In this document: positions 14,813 through 22,002 of the stretch, in pieces
Layout: the number at the start of each line of letters is the position of its first letter
Numbering within the stretch: position 1 is the first letter of the stretch
From: Ruminococcus sp.
Lineage (GTDB): Bacteria > Bacillota > Clostridia > Oscillospirales > Acutalibacteraceae
Assembly (NCBI GenBank): GCA_017404145.1
Contig: JAFRCW010000029.1
Coordinates: forward strand, 1 to 51,031
DNA length: 51,031 bases
Reading direction: 5' to 3'
Program-made: the position numbers and the translations under genes
The notes under the pieces: model-generated
What the model was told of the DNA's origin: nothing
Seen by the model: only the letters and a program-made list of their open reading frames with translations
Databases searched by the model: none

Positions 14813-16678
14813 TCAGGAGCGATAGCAGTAGAGGAGGTCGTAAAGATCGTCGATGTCCTGTCGGATCTTTCTGCCGTCGTCGGTGTCCCCTACCATCACG
14901 CGGCGGCGTTCGGTCTCGACGATACTGGAGTCGGAACGGATATCCCGATCCTGCGCGATCGCCTTGCCGACGCTCTCGAACGGACGGTGCGCCTTCAGTC
15001 GGAGACCGTGGGAGTTAGATATCAGCGTATAACCCGCGATACCGGTAGTCTCGTGATACTTCTCACAGAAGCCGCCGTCGATCACAAAGAGCTTGCTCTC
15101 TGCCCTGACAGGCAATTCGCCCTTGGCGGTTCTGACGGGCGTATGTCCGTTGATAATGTGAGAATGTTCCGGCGATAAACCGAACTCGCTCAGAATTGTC
15201 TCACAGATTTCTTTCTCATAGTAGAAGCGGTAGTAGGGGTTCTTCTCTTCCGTCCACGCGGTCTTGTCATCCACATAAGCGCGCTCGAAGGTCTTGATAT
15301 TCCTGCCGCACAGAGGCGACTTCTCGCCGCACCAGAGATACCACATAAAATCGATCTCTCTGTGGTTGCCGCTTGTTTTGAAGAACGCGTCTCTCGCGAC
15401 AGCGTCACAGCGGTCGAAGAGCTTTTTGCCGCTGAACTTCTCTCCCAGCACATCGACCGTATCGAACGAGCCGTCGTCTTTCAGCGGCACACAGCCGTGA
15501 TAGAGGAGATTGCTGTTATAGATCCTGTACATCCCGCCTTTTTCATATAAAAAGGCGATATGCTCTCTGAGCTTTTCACTGCCTAAAAAGGCTGAAACCA
15601 ATGAATACAGCGCCTGCTTCTCCTCGCCTGTCAGCTCATAGGGATTCTCCGGACAAAGCGTCGGGAAATCGTCCTCGTTGATCGGATAGGTCACACCCTC
15701 GCATACAGCGGTTCTGTTCTCTTTGTTGATCGAGTGAAGGATCAGACGCTTGTCCATCTCATACTCGGGATGTGATTGTATCAAAGCGCCCTCACACTTG
15801 AAGGTCATCACGGTGATCGCCTTGAGCGCCGCTTTCATCGGATCTTTCTCTCGGTAGGTCTTTTCGGCGAAAAGGGTGAAGTTTCTCAGGCTGATGCCAT
15901 AGCCGCTCTCTAAGGTGTTGACGGTGTGATATTTGATCGCATTTTTGACAACATTGCAGATACACGCCTCGTTGCCGCACGCCGCGCCCATATAGAGGAT
16001 GTCGTGGTTGCCCCATTCGATATCGAGAGAATGATGACGGGTCAAGAGATCGAGCACTCTCTCGGCGCGCGCGCCTCTGTCAAAGATATCGCCGACAATA
16101 TGCAATCTGTCGACGGCAAGCCGCTTGATCAAAGAAGAAAAGGATATGATAAAATCGTCGGGGTCAAGCTTGATGATGGTGTCGAGGATCTTCTGATGAT
16201 AGAGGATCTGGTTATCGTCCTCGTCCTTCTGGGCGTGCAGCAACTCGTCGATGATATAGGCGTAATCAGCGGGCAGCGCCTTGCGCACCTTAGAGCGGGT
16301 ATACTTAGACGATAACAGGCGCGCGATCTCCGTCAGACGATGGATAGTGATCTCATACCATTCGCCGTTGACGGTCTTCTGCGACTTTAAAAGAGCGAGC
16401 TTCTCCTTAGGATAATACACAAGAGTGCAAATCTCGCTTTTCTGCGAATCGGAAAGAATATCTCCGTAAAGCAGATCCACCTTTTCCCTTATCACGCCGG
16501 AGCAGTTGTTGAGAATATGGCAGAACGCCTCATACTCGCCGTGGATATCGCTCATAAAATGCTCGGTACCCTTGGGGAGATTCAGGATCGCGGAAAGGTT
16601 GATGATCTCTCGAGACAGCGCGCGGGACGTAGGATATTTCTCTGAGAGCAGGCTCAGATATCTGGTTCTGTCGTCCAT
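14813..16678 (-). CDS. fbp: Fructose-1,6-bisphosphatase class III
   Basis: The Firmicutes-type gluconeogenic phosphatase turning fructose-1,6-bisphosphate into fructose-6-phosphate, 621 residues (family about 640-670). Metallophosphatase motifs are clear: SDIHGEYEAF, GDIFDRGARAERVLD and WGNHDILYMGA, with a later NGHTPV. The start is the ATG with GAAAGGAG upstream; an in-frame GTG eight codons earlier is less likely. It is the last gene of an LtrA-hydrolase-fbp group, 20 nt after the hydrolase stop. No terminator hairpin is visible before the next gene. Relatives are controlled by PEP and AMP. Confidence 0.93.
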   Translation of the reverse strand: MDDRTRYLSLLSEKYPTSRALSREIINLSAILNLPKGTEHFMSDIHGEYEAFCHILNNCSGVIREKVDLLYGDILSDSQKSEICTLVYYPKEKLALLKSQKTVNGEWYEITIHRLTEIARLLSSKYTRSKVRKALPADYAYIIDELLHAQKDEDDNQILYHQKILDTIIKLDPDDFIISFSSLIKRLAVDRLHIVGDIFDRGARAERVLDLLTRHHSLDIEWGNHDILYMGAACGNEACICNVVKNAIKYHTVNTLESGYGISLRNFTLFAEKTYREKDPMKAALKAITVMTFKCEGALIQSHPEYEMDKRLILHSINKENRTAVCEGVTYPINEDDFPTLCPENPYELTGEEKQALYSLVSAFLGSEKLREHIAFLYEKGGMYRIYNSNLLYHGCVPLKDDGSFDTVDVLGEKFSGKKLFDRCDAVARDAFFKTSGNHREIDFMWYLWCGEKSPLCGRNIKTFERAYVDDKTAWTEEKNPYYRFYYEKEICETILSEFGLSPEHSHIINGHTPVRTAKGELPVRAESKLFVIDGGFCEKYHETTGIAGYTLISNSHGLRLKAHRPFESVGKAIAQDRDIRSDSSIVETERRRVMVGDTDDGRKIRQDIDDLYDLLYCYRS

Positions 16679-16698
16679 CCTGTGGCTCCTTTCCGTAT

Positions 16699-17496
16699 TC
16701 ACTCTCTTATCTTTGCTAAAAAATCCAACATTCTGTTCTTATAATCAGGCGCCTCGTCAAAGACGCAGTGGGCGGTATTTTCATCATATAAATAACATTC
16801 ACAGTGAAGATAATGGGCAAGCTCCCGGGAAGAATCTTTGCCGACGACCAGATCGCCCAGAGAGCCGATCACGAACACGGGACAGCTGATCTTATCCAGC
16901 TCATCTGTCGTGTCAAAGCCCTCGATCGCCTTCGCGCAGATCACAAACCGCCGCAGATCCTCATCGCTGACATGGTCGTTGAATTTCAAAAGAAGATCGC
17001 CGTATTTCTCCTGAAACGCCTTCGAATAAAGCGTTTCTGTGAAATCCTTGGAAAGACCTCTGCGATCGCCCTGTTCGGCAAGAGTGATCCATCGCCCGAT
17101 CACTTCCCGCGCCATAGGATTCTCCCGACAGATCGTAGAGCCGAGGATCAGAGAAGCAACCAAATCGGGAAAGTCGATCGCGATATACTGGGCGATCATC
17201 CCGCCCTGTGACGCGCCGAAGATGTTCGCTTCTTTGATATCGAGCTTCTGCATCGCAAGCGCGGTATCCCGCGCCATCTCACGGATGGAATAGGGATCGG
17301 GCATATCCGTTCTTCTGTCAAATACCGTAACGGTGAAATCCTGAGAAAAACACCGGTAAGCGTTCTCGATCACCGGCGCGGCAAGCAAAACGCTCTTGGT
17401 GTCCAGTCCCGGGAGGATCACCAGCTGACGTTCTCCCTCGCCGAAAGAACAATAACGCATTTCCATCTCTTCGGTTTTGATCGTTCCGCTTTTCAT
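16699..17496 (-). CDS. Alpha/beta-fold hydrolase
   Basis: A 265-residue alpha/beta hydrolase. The nucleophile elbow is GASQGG (catalytic Ser). A late acidic residue follows SCPVFVIGSLGD and a His occurs in ENTAHCVFDEAPDY, completing a likely triad. LVILPGLDTKS supplies the oxyanion-hole strand. The substrate is unknown; proteins of this type hydrolyse esters, lactones or C-C bonds. The start chosen is ATGAAAAGC with AGGAGG directly upstream, 8 nt after the ltrA stop; an ATG six codons earlier overlaps that stop and would contain the ribosome site. Confidence 0.85.
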   Translation of the reverse strand: MKSGTIKTEEMEMRYCSFGEGERQLVILPGLDTKSVLLAAPVIENAYRCFSQDFTVTVFDRRTDMPDPYSIREMARDTALAMQKLDIKEANIFGASQGGMIAQYIAIDFPDLVASLILGSTICRENPMAREVIGRWITLAEQGDRRGLSKDFTETLYSKAFQEKYGDLLLKFNDHVSDEDLRRFVICAKAIEGFDTTDELDKISCPVFVIGSLGDLVVGKDSSRELAHYLHCECYLYDENTAHCVFDEAPDYKNRMLDFLAKIRE

Positions 17497-17504
17497 AATG
17501 CCTC

Positions 17505-18632
17505 CTAATCGCATTTATTCCTTTTTCTGTACAACAGCAGCTGCAGATAGACAGAGGCGACATACAGCACCGATATCGCAATATTGACAAAGCCGTTGCT
17601 GTAGAACACCGTCATCAAAACGATGAAAACCGCCATCGAAATGATATTCCAAACGATATAGATTTTGTCGTGCTTCAGCTGCGGCTTGGCATAAATCCTG
17701 CCGATGATCAGCAGAAGCACAAAATAGCACACCATCGAAATCGTGATGAACAGCGTCTTATACAGCGGCAGGACCTCATCCTCCCGCATAAACTCCATTG
17801 CCGCTGTAATGTTGTTGAGCGCGAGGATCAGGAAGATATGAAGCATCATATAGGCAGTGCCGTTGGTGGATATCTCTTTGTCGATGATCCTGTCGTACAT
17901 CAGCCCGTAGCTGGTAAAAAGCCCGACAACAATCAAGAAGGCGCACAAAGCAAAATAGACGGTGTTGAAATTGATCCCGCCCTCAAAGTAGAGCGCGATC
18001 GCGATTACCATCTCGCCGAAGGTAAATACCACATAGAGCATCACACGCTCCGTCAAATGGGCAAAGTCAACAGGAATCATACTGTTGATCTTCGTCCCGC
18101 ACAGCGCCATCACAACGCCGAACACCATCGCCGCCGATCCCAGAGGGACCCCTGTGTACAGATACACCGGGATCGTCAGCAGTGCGAATCCCGCCTGCGT
18201 AAACAGCGTTATCATCGAAAACCGGATCTGCTTTCGTTCCGCCGCTTTAGAGGGATCGGTCGCGCGGTACTGTGAAATATACAGACACGCGAGATTGATC
18301 AGGATCAGCGCCCACGCGCCGCAGAATTCAGCATAATGGTCTCTCCAATCGGATCGGATCCCCTGCGACATAAAATACAGAAGAAACATATTGACAAAAA
18401 TCCCGACATAGAGCTTTGGCCCGTTTTCTGCGTAACGGTTGACATACAGGGTCGTATAAAACCAGATCTGCAGCACGATCAGCGTGGTCAAGCCATAGGT
18501 CAGCAGAGAGGCGGAGTCGATAAAACCGCCGTTGATATTGTGCAGAAGGCTGTTGTTTCTGCCGATAATATAGACAAAGATCAAATCATAGATCAGTTCG
18601 ATATATTCGACTTTTTTCTCTTTCTTTTCCAT
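17505..18632 (-). CDS. LtrA-family membrane protein
   Basis: A polytopic membrane protein of about 375 residues of the low-temperature-requirement A (LtrA) family. The N-terminal KVEYIELIYDLIFVYII is the family hallmark (acidic residues in the first helix), followed by about ten hydrophobic segments. Function is not established; some relatives associate with cold growth. Two starts are possible, MGEH at 18644 or MEKK at 18632; the second has GGGTGA five bases upstream and is used. First gene of an operon with the hydrolase and fbp. Confidence 0.82.
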   Translation of the reverse strand: MEKKEKKVEYIELIYDLIFVYIIGRNNSLLHNINGGFIDSASLLTYGLTTLIVLQIWFYTTLYVNRYAENGPKLYVGIFVNMFLLYFMSQGIRSDWRDHYAEFCGAWALILINLACLYISQYRATDPSKAAERKQIRFSMITLFTQAGFALLTIPVYLYTGVPLGSAAMVFGVVMALCGTKINSMIPVDFAHLTERVMLYVVFTFGEMVIAIALYFEGGINFNTVYFALCAFLIVVGLFTSYGLMYDRIIDKEISTNGTAYMMLHIFLILALNNITAAMEFMREDEVLPLYKTLFITISMVCYFVLLLIIGRIYAKPQLKHDKIYIVWNIISMAVFIVLMTVFYSNGFVNIAISVLYVASVYLQLLLYRKRNKCD

Positions 18633-18673
18633 ATGTTCACCCATCGGTCAAGTGTTCGGACTTCTCCATTATT

Positions 18674-18702
18674 ATTGTAACATAAATGTACTTTGGTGTC
18701 CA
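18674..18702 (-). promoter_or_regulatory. Promoter of the ltrA-hydrolase-fbp operon
   Basis: On the minus strand TGGACA (18697-18702) and TACAAT (18674-18679) have a 17-nt spacer. Confidence 0.65.
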
Positions 18703-18887
18703 TAAAAATCAGCGTTTTCTCCCCGATTTTTTCTATCTTTTTTTCAGGAATTTTTTCTTCTTTTTCTCTGTGAGAAAGCTATCGTTACTTTCCACAAAAC
18801 ACAGTGTTTAGTATTGGTAAAATACACCAACCGCTTCTGCAAAGCATAGCGAATTTTAGGTGTTGCTACAAAGATGATTTCACGGCG
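18703..18887. other. Pyrimidine-rich divergent intergenic region
   Basis: Part of a 330-nt gap between divergent genes. Apart from the two promoters, it holds T/C-rich stretches (about 18712-18765) and no gene, repeat family or hairpin I can support. Short open frames lack ribosome sites. Confidence 0.4.
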
Positions 18888-18916
18888 TTGACGAAAACAT
18901 CCGATAAGGCTATAAT
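18888..18916 (+). promoter_or_regulatory. Strong promoter of the zinc-ribbon membrane gene
   Basis: TTGACG (18888-18893) and perfect TATAAT (18911-18916) have a 17-nt spacer. The start codon is about 55 nt downstream with GAGG upstream of it. Confidence 0.85.
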
Positions 18917-18969
18917 AAACGCAAAGACTTGGTTCTCCAAGCAAATTTCAAATAAAAGAGGTAATACAT

Positions 18970-19617
18970 ATGGCATTTTGCGGTAATTGCGGAAATCCGT
19001 TAGACGACAACATGGCTTTCTGCCCTAACTGCGGCGCTCAGCAAGCTCCCGCTCAGGCGGCTCCTCAGCAACAGTATCAGCAGGCGGCTCCCCAGCAGCA
19101 GTATCAGCAGGAGGCTCCTCAGCAGCAGTATCAGCAGGCGGCTCCCCAGCAGCAGTATCAGCAGGCGCCCGTGCAGGCTCCCGTACAGGTCGTTGACGAT
19201 GACGTCGCGGCTTCCAAGGGCGTCGCGTGGCTCTCTTATGTCGGTCTTCTCTGGCTGATCCCGTTCTTTGTAAAGAAAAACTACAAGTACGCTCGTTTCC
19301 ACGTTCGTCAGGGCGCGACTCTCTTCGCGTGTGAGCTGGCTTATACGCTTACGTACAAGCTGATCCTGCTCCCGATCGATCTTATGACCCGTGAGGTTTA
19401 TTTCGGATATGTGATCCACAGCGGTTTCTACAACGCGATGAATATCATCTTCAGCCTCGCAGAGATTTTCTTTGTGGTCGTGGCGATCATGGGTATCGTA
19501 AGAGCGGCAACCGGCAAAAAGCTGGAGCTCCCCCTGCTCGGCAAGATCCCCTTTGTCAAGATGCTGATCGACAAGTGGTACACCGGTATGGGCGTTGACG
19601 TTTCGAACGACGACTGA
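18970..19617 (+). CDS. Zinc-ribbon, Gln-repeat membrane protein
   Basis: A 215-residue protein. Cys4, 7, 18 and 21 form a zinc ribbon (CGNCG...CPNCG). Residues 31-66 are four tandem copies of a nine-residue unit APQQQYQQ(A/E), encoded by near-identical 27-nt repeats (19060-19167). Residues about 80-190 hold three or so hydrophobic segments resembling the DUF4870/TM2-type small membrane domain (WLSYVGLLWLIPFF, ARFHVRQGATLF). Such zinc-ribbon membrane proteins are common in Clostridia and their role is unknown. It is monocistronic, with a strong promoter and terminator, which suggests high expression. The repeat tract could vary in copy number. Confidence 0.85.
   Translation: MAFCGNCGNPLDDNMAFCPNCGAQQAPAQAAPQQQYQQAAPQQQYQQEAPQQQYQQAAPQQQYQQAPVQAPVQVVDDDVAASKGVAWLSYVGLLWLIPFFVKKNYKYARFHVRQGATLFACELAYTLTYKLILLPIDLMTREVYFGYVIHSGFYNAMNIIFSLAEIFFVVVAIMGIVRAATGKKLELPLLGKIPFVKMLIDKWYTGMGVDVSNDD
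19060..19167 (+). repeat. In-frame 27-nt tandem repeat, four copies
   Basis: Four successive 27-nt units encode APQQQYQQ plus Ala or Glu. Copies differ at only a few bases (one GAG for GCG; CCC/CCT and CAA/CAG swaps). Confidence 0.9.
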
Positions 19618-19624
19618 TATAAGC

Positions 19625-19651
19625 AAAGCTCTCCTACGGGAGAGCTTTTTT
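19625..19651 (+). terminator. Terminator of the zinc-ribbon gene
   Basis: AAAGCTCTCC/GGGAGAGCTTT with loop TAC is followed by T residues, shortly after the stop. Confidence 0.88.
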
Positions 19652-19652
19652 A

Positions 19653-19849
19653 CTGAAAACTGAAGGCTGAAAACTGAAGAATGAATAATGGATGGCGGGA
19701 TCTTTTCAGCAAAGACAGCAGACCCCTCTGGGCTGCGCCCATCTCCCCTAGCAGGGGAGTCTCCCGCACCCGATTTTATAATTGTTTAAGCGAAGCGAGT
19801 AACCGTCATTTTTCAATATTCAATATTCATTATTCCATATTCATTATAG
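19653..19849. repeat. Composite intergenic repeats
   Basis: An ACTGAAAACTGAAG tandem (19653-19682), a CCCCTAGCAGGGG hairpin near 19746-19758, a GCACCCGATTTTATAATTG box, the GCGAAGCGAGTAACCGTCA segment, then an AATATTCAATATTCATTATT tandem (19814-19848). The parts match other modules in the window. No gene is seen. Confidence 0.55.
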
Positions 19850-19875
19850 AAAAAGAGCCCCTGGGGCTCTTTTTC
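19850..19875 (-). terminator. Terminator of the dCMP deaminase gene
   Basis: GAAAAAGAGCCCC and GGGGCTCTTTTTC form a long symmetric stem adjoining the deaminase stop codon; likely bidirectional. Confidence 0.85.
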
Positions 19876-20355
19876 TTATTCGTGAAATTCGAGTTCGATC
19901 TTTTTCTTTTTGGATTTGAACTGGGTCAGTTTTACGCCGGCAGAGGTAAACATCTTCTTAGAAGCGATGGTCGCCTCAGAATCCGCATACTTGTCATACA
20001 TATAGATGACCTCGCTGATGCCGGACTGGATGATCGCCTTGGCGCATTCGTTGCATGGAAAGAGATCGACATAGATCTTCGCGCCCTTTAGTGATTTTCC
20101 GTTGGCGTTTAAAATCGCGTTAAGCTCCGCGTGGACAACGTAAGGATACTTGGTGTCTTCTCCCTCTCTCTCCCACGGATAAGTCTCGTCGGAGCAGCCG
20201 TAGGGAAAGCCGTTGTAGCCGGTAGAAAGGATAATGTTGTTTTTGTCAACGATACAAGCGCCGACCTGTGTATTCGGGTCCTTGGAACGCTTAGCGGCGA
20301 GCAGTGCGACGCCCATAAAATATTCTTTCCAAGAAATATAATCTTCTCTTTTCAT
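19876..20355 (-). CDS. dCMP deaminase (ComEB-like)
   Basis: A zinc-dependent cytidine/deoxycytidylate deaminase-family enzyme of 159 residues, converting dCMP to dUMP to feed thymidylate synthesis. The zinc and catalytic motifs are HAELNAI (His zinc ligand, Glu proton shuttle) and PCNECAKAI (two Cys ligands). [10 protein letters not shown] and [10 protein letters not shown] are typical of dCMP deaminase and ComEB. ComEB sits in the comE operon of Bacillus but is not itself needed for competence; no com gene adjoins here. The second of two adjacent ATGs is chosen because GAGG lies 7 nt before it. Confidence 0.92.
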   Translation of the reverse strand: MKREDYISWKEYFMGVALLAAKRSKDPNTQVGACIVDKNNIILSTGYNGFPYGCSDETYPWEREGEDTKYPYVVHAELNAILNANGKSLKGAKIYVDLFPCNECAKAIIQSGISEVIYMYDKYADSEATIASKKMFTSAGVKLTQFKSKKKKIELEFHE

Positions 20356-20392
20356 CATTTCACCTCAACTAAGATAGAATCCTGACACAGAC

Positions 20393-20422
20393 AGTATAGC
20401 CTAAATCCTCTTTCTCTGTCAA
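20393..20422 (-). promoter_or_regulatory. Promoter of the dCMP deaminase gene
   Basis: On the minus strand TTGACA (20417-20422) and TATACT (20393-20398) have an 18-nt spacer. Confidence 0.75.
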
Positions 20423-20506
20423 GGGGTATGGGCAAAAACGCTAAAATCCCACAAGATATAGAGGAAAACTTTGGAGAGGGATTCTCTTTATAATTCTTTT
20501 GTGACA

Positions 20507-20535
20507 TTGACTTTGCGGCACTCCTTTGCTATAAT
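20507..20535 (+). promoter_or_regulatory. Promoter of the pyrimidine operon
   Basis: TTGACT (20507-20512) and perfect TATAAT (20530-20535) have a 17-nt spacer. Transcription would start near 20542, just before the PyrR-type hairpin. Confidence 0.88.
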
Positions 20536-20545
20536 AATGAAAACA

Positions 20546-20652
20546 AATCTTTAAGACGATACAGAGAGATCGGCAAGATTGTGATATAGCGATACGGAAT
20601 GTCCGTATCCGGTTTTGGTATGTTCGGTCTTGCGGTATGGCAAGGCTTTTTT
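20546..20652 (+). promoter_or_regulatory. PyrR-type attenuator leader
   Basis: Three mutually exclusive structures can be drawn. (1) An anti-antiterminator at 20546-20580: lower stem AATCTT/AAGATT, purine-rich bulge, upper stem CGAT/ATCG, loop ACAGAGAG, which contains the PyrR consensus CNGNGAG. (2) An antiterminator pairing 20573-20580 with 20626-20633 (GCAAGA/TCTTGC plus two wobble pairs). (3) A terminator at 20627-20646 (stem GTCTTGC/GCAAGGC) followed by six T (20647-20652), just before the GGAGG of pyrC. A perfect hairpin GATACGGA/TCCGTATC lies between (20591-20609). UMP-bound PyrR would hold structure 1 and allow termination. Confidence 0.85.
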
Positions 20653-20668
20653 CTTTGGAGGAATTATA

Positions 20669-21877
20669 ATGACGAGTAAGAATCAATTATCGCTCATCAA
20701 AAACATCAGCGATCTTTCGCCCTCGATGCAGAAGACTGTCGGGGACGCTCTCGCTCTCTCCGATTTTGACAAATATACTGTTTTTCCCGGTTTCTGTGAT
20801 GTACACGTACATTTCAGAGAGCCGGGTTTTTCTTATAAAGAGACGATCCTCTCCGGCTCCAACGCAGCGGCGAAAGGCGGCTACACCGCAGTCTGCGTGA
20901 TGCCGAACCTCTCCCCCGTGCCGGATTCTGTTGCGAATATCAAAGAGGAGCAGGATATCATCGACAGAGACGCCGTTATCGACGTTCTCCCCTACGCCGC
21001 GATCACCGTAGGCGAAAAGGGAGAACAGCTCTCGGATATCGAAGGGCTTGCCGACAAATGCGTCGCCTTCTCCGACGACGGCAGAGGCGTACAAAGTGAA
21101 CAAATGATGCGGGATGCGATGATACGAGCCAAAGCGCAGAACAAGCTGATCGTCGCCCACTGTGAAGATAACACGCTTTTATTCGGCGGCTATATTCACG
21201 ACGGCGTCTATGCCAAAGAACACGGTCACAGGGGTATCTGCTCTAAGTCCGAATGGGGTCCTATCAAGCGCGACATTCGTCTGTGTGAAGAGACAGGCTG
21301 CGGCTATCACGTGTGCCATATCTCCACGAAGGAGAGCGTTCAGCTCATTCGAAAGGCGAAGGCGCGCGGAGTAAACATCACCTGCGAGACCGCGCCGCAC
21401 TATCTCCTGCTTGACGAGAATGACCTCGAAGAAAACGGCCGGTTCAAGATGAATCCGCCTCTCAGATCGGAGGATGACAGACTCGCGCTCTTAGAGGGGA
21501 TCCAAGACGGCACGATCGATATGATCGCCACCGATCACGCGCCCCACGCGGAGGATGAGAAAAACAAAGGATTAGAGAAATCCGCATTCGGCATCGTCGG
21601 GATCGAAACGGCCTTTCCCCTCTTATACACCTATCTGGTGAAAACCGGCGTGATCACGATGGAAAGATTGATGGAACTGTTAGTCATCAATCCGAGAAAG
21701 CGTTTTGATATCCCGCTGAACGAAAACGACTTTTCTCTCTGGGATCTCGAAGAAGCATATGAGATCGACCCTGCCGAATTCTTATCGCAGGGAAAAGCGA
21801 CGCCTTTTGCGGGATGGAAAGTATACGGCAGAAATCTGCTCACCGTCAAGGACGGAAAAATCGTTTATCAAGTCTGA
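20669..21877 (+). CDS. pyrC: Dihydroorotase
   Basis: Third step of UMP synthesis: ring closure of N-carbamoyl-aspartate to dihydroorotate. 402 residues, the amidohydrolase fold of class I dihydroorotase. Metal ligands are visible: HVH at 46-48 in DVHVHFREPG, FSDDG (Asp of the class I site), AHCEDN, HVCHIS and TDHAPH (catalytic Asp near 290). The extreme N-terminal beta segment is shorter than usual. The start is the ATG with GGAGG 8 nt upstream, directly after the attenuator T tract; an upstream in-frame reading crosses the attenuator and is rejected. First gene of the pyr operon. Confidence 0.95.
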   Translation: MTSKNQLSLIKNISDLSPSMQKTVGDALALSDFDKYTVFPGFCDVHVHFREPGFSYKETILSGSNAAAKGGYTAVCVMPNLSPVPDSVANIKEEQDIIDRDAVIDVLPYAAITVGEKGEQLSDIEGLADKCVAFSDDGRGVQSEQMMRDAMIRAKAQNKLIVAHCEDNTLLFGGYIHDGVYAKEHGHRGICSKSEWGPIKRDIRLCEETGCGYHVCHISTKESVQLIRKAKARGVNITCETAPHYLLLDENDLEENGRFKMNPPLRSEDDRLALLEGIQDGTIDMIATDHAPHAEDEKNKGLEKSAFGIVGIETAFPLLYTYLVKTGVITMERLMELLVINPRKRFDIPLNENDFSLWDLEEAYEIDPAEFLSQGKATPFAGWKVYGRNLLTVKDGKIVYQV

Positions 21878-22002
21878 ATAAACAGCATACATTTCTGAGT
21901 GAACAAACAAGAATCAGGTGCGGACAGCGTCCGCCCGACACTCTTCATTCTTCACTCTTCACTATTCACTGATGGCGCAGCCATCATACGGGAGGTATAT
22001 TT
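21878..22002. repeat. Composite module in the pyrC-carB gap
   Basis: AATCAGGTG box (21912-21920), GCGGAC-AGC-GTCCGC hairpin, then a degenerate TTCATTCTTCACTCTTCAC tandem, then a GATGGC-GCA-GCCATC hairpin just before the GGGAGG site of carB. No T tract follows the hairpins, so they are not convincing terminators. Confidence 0.6.
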
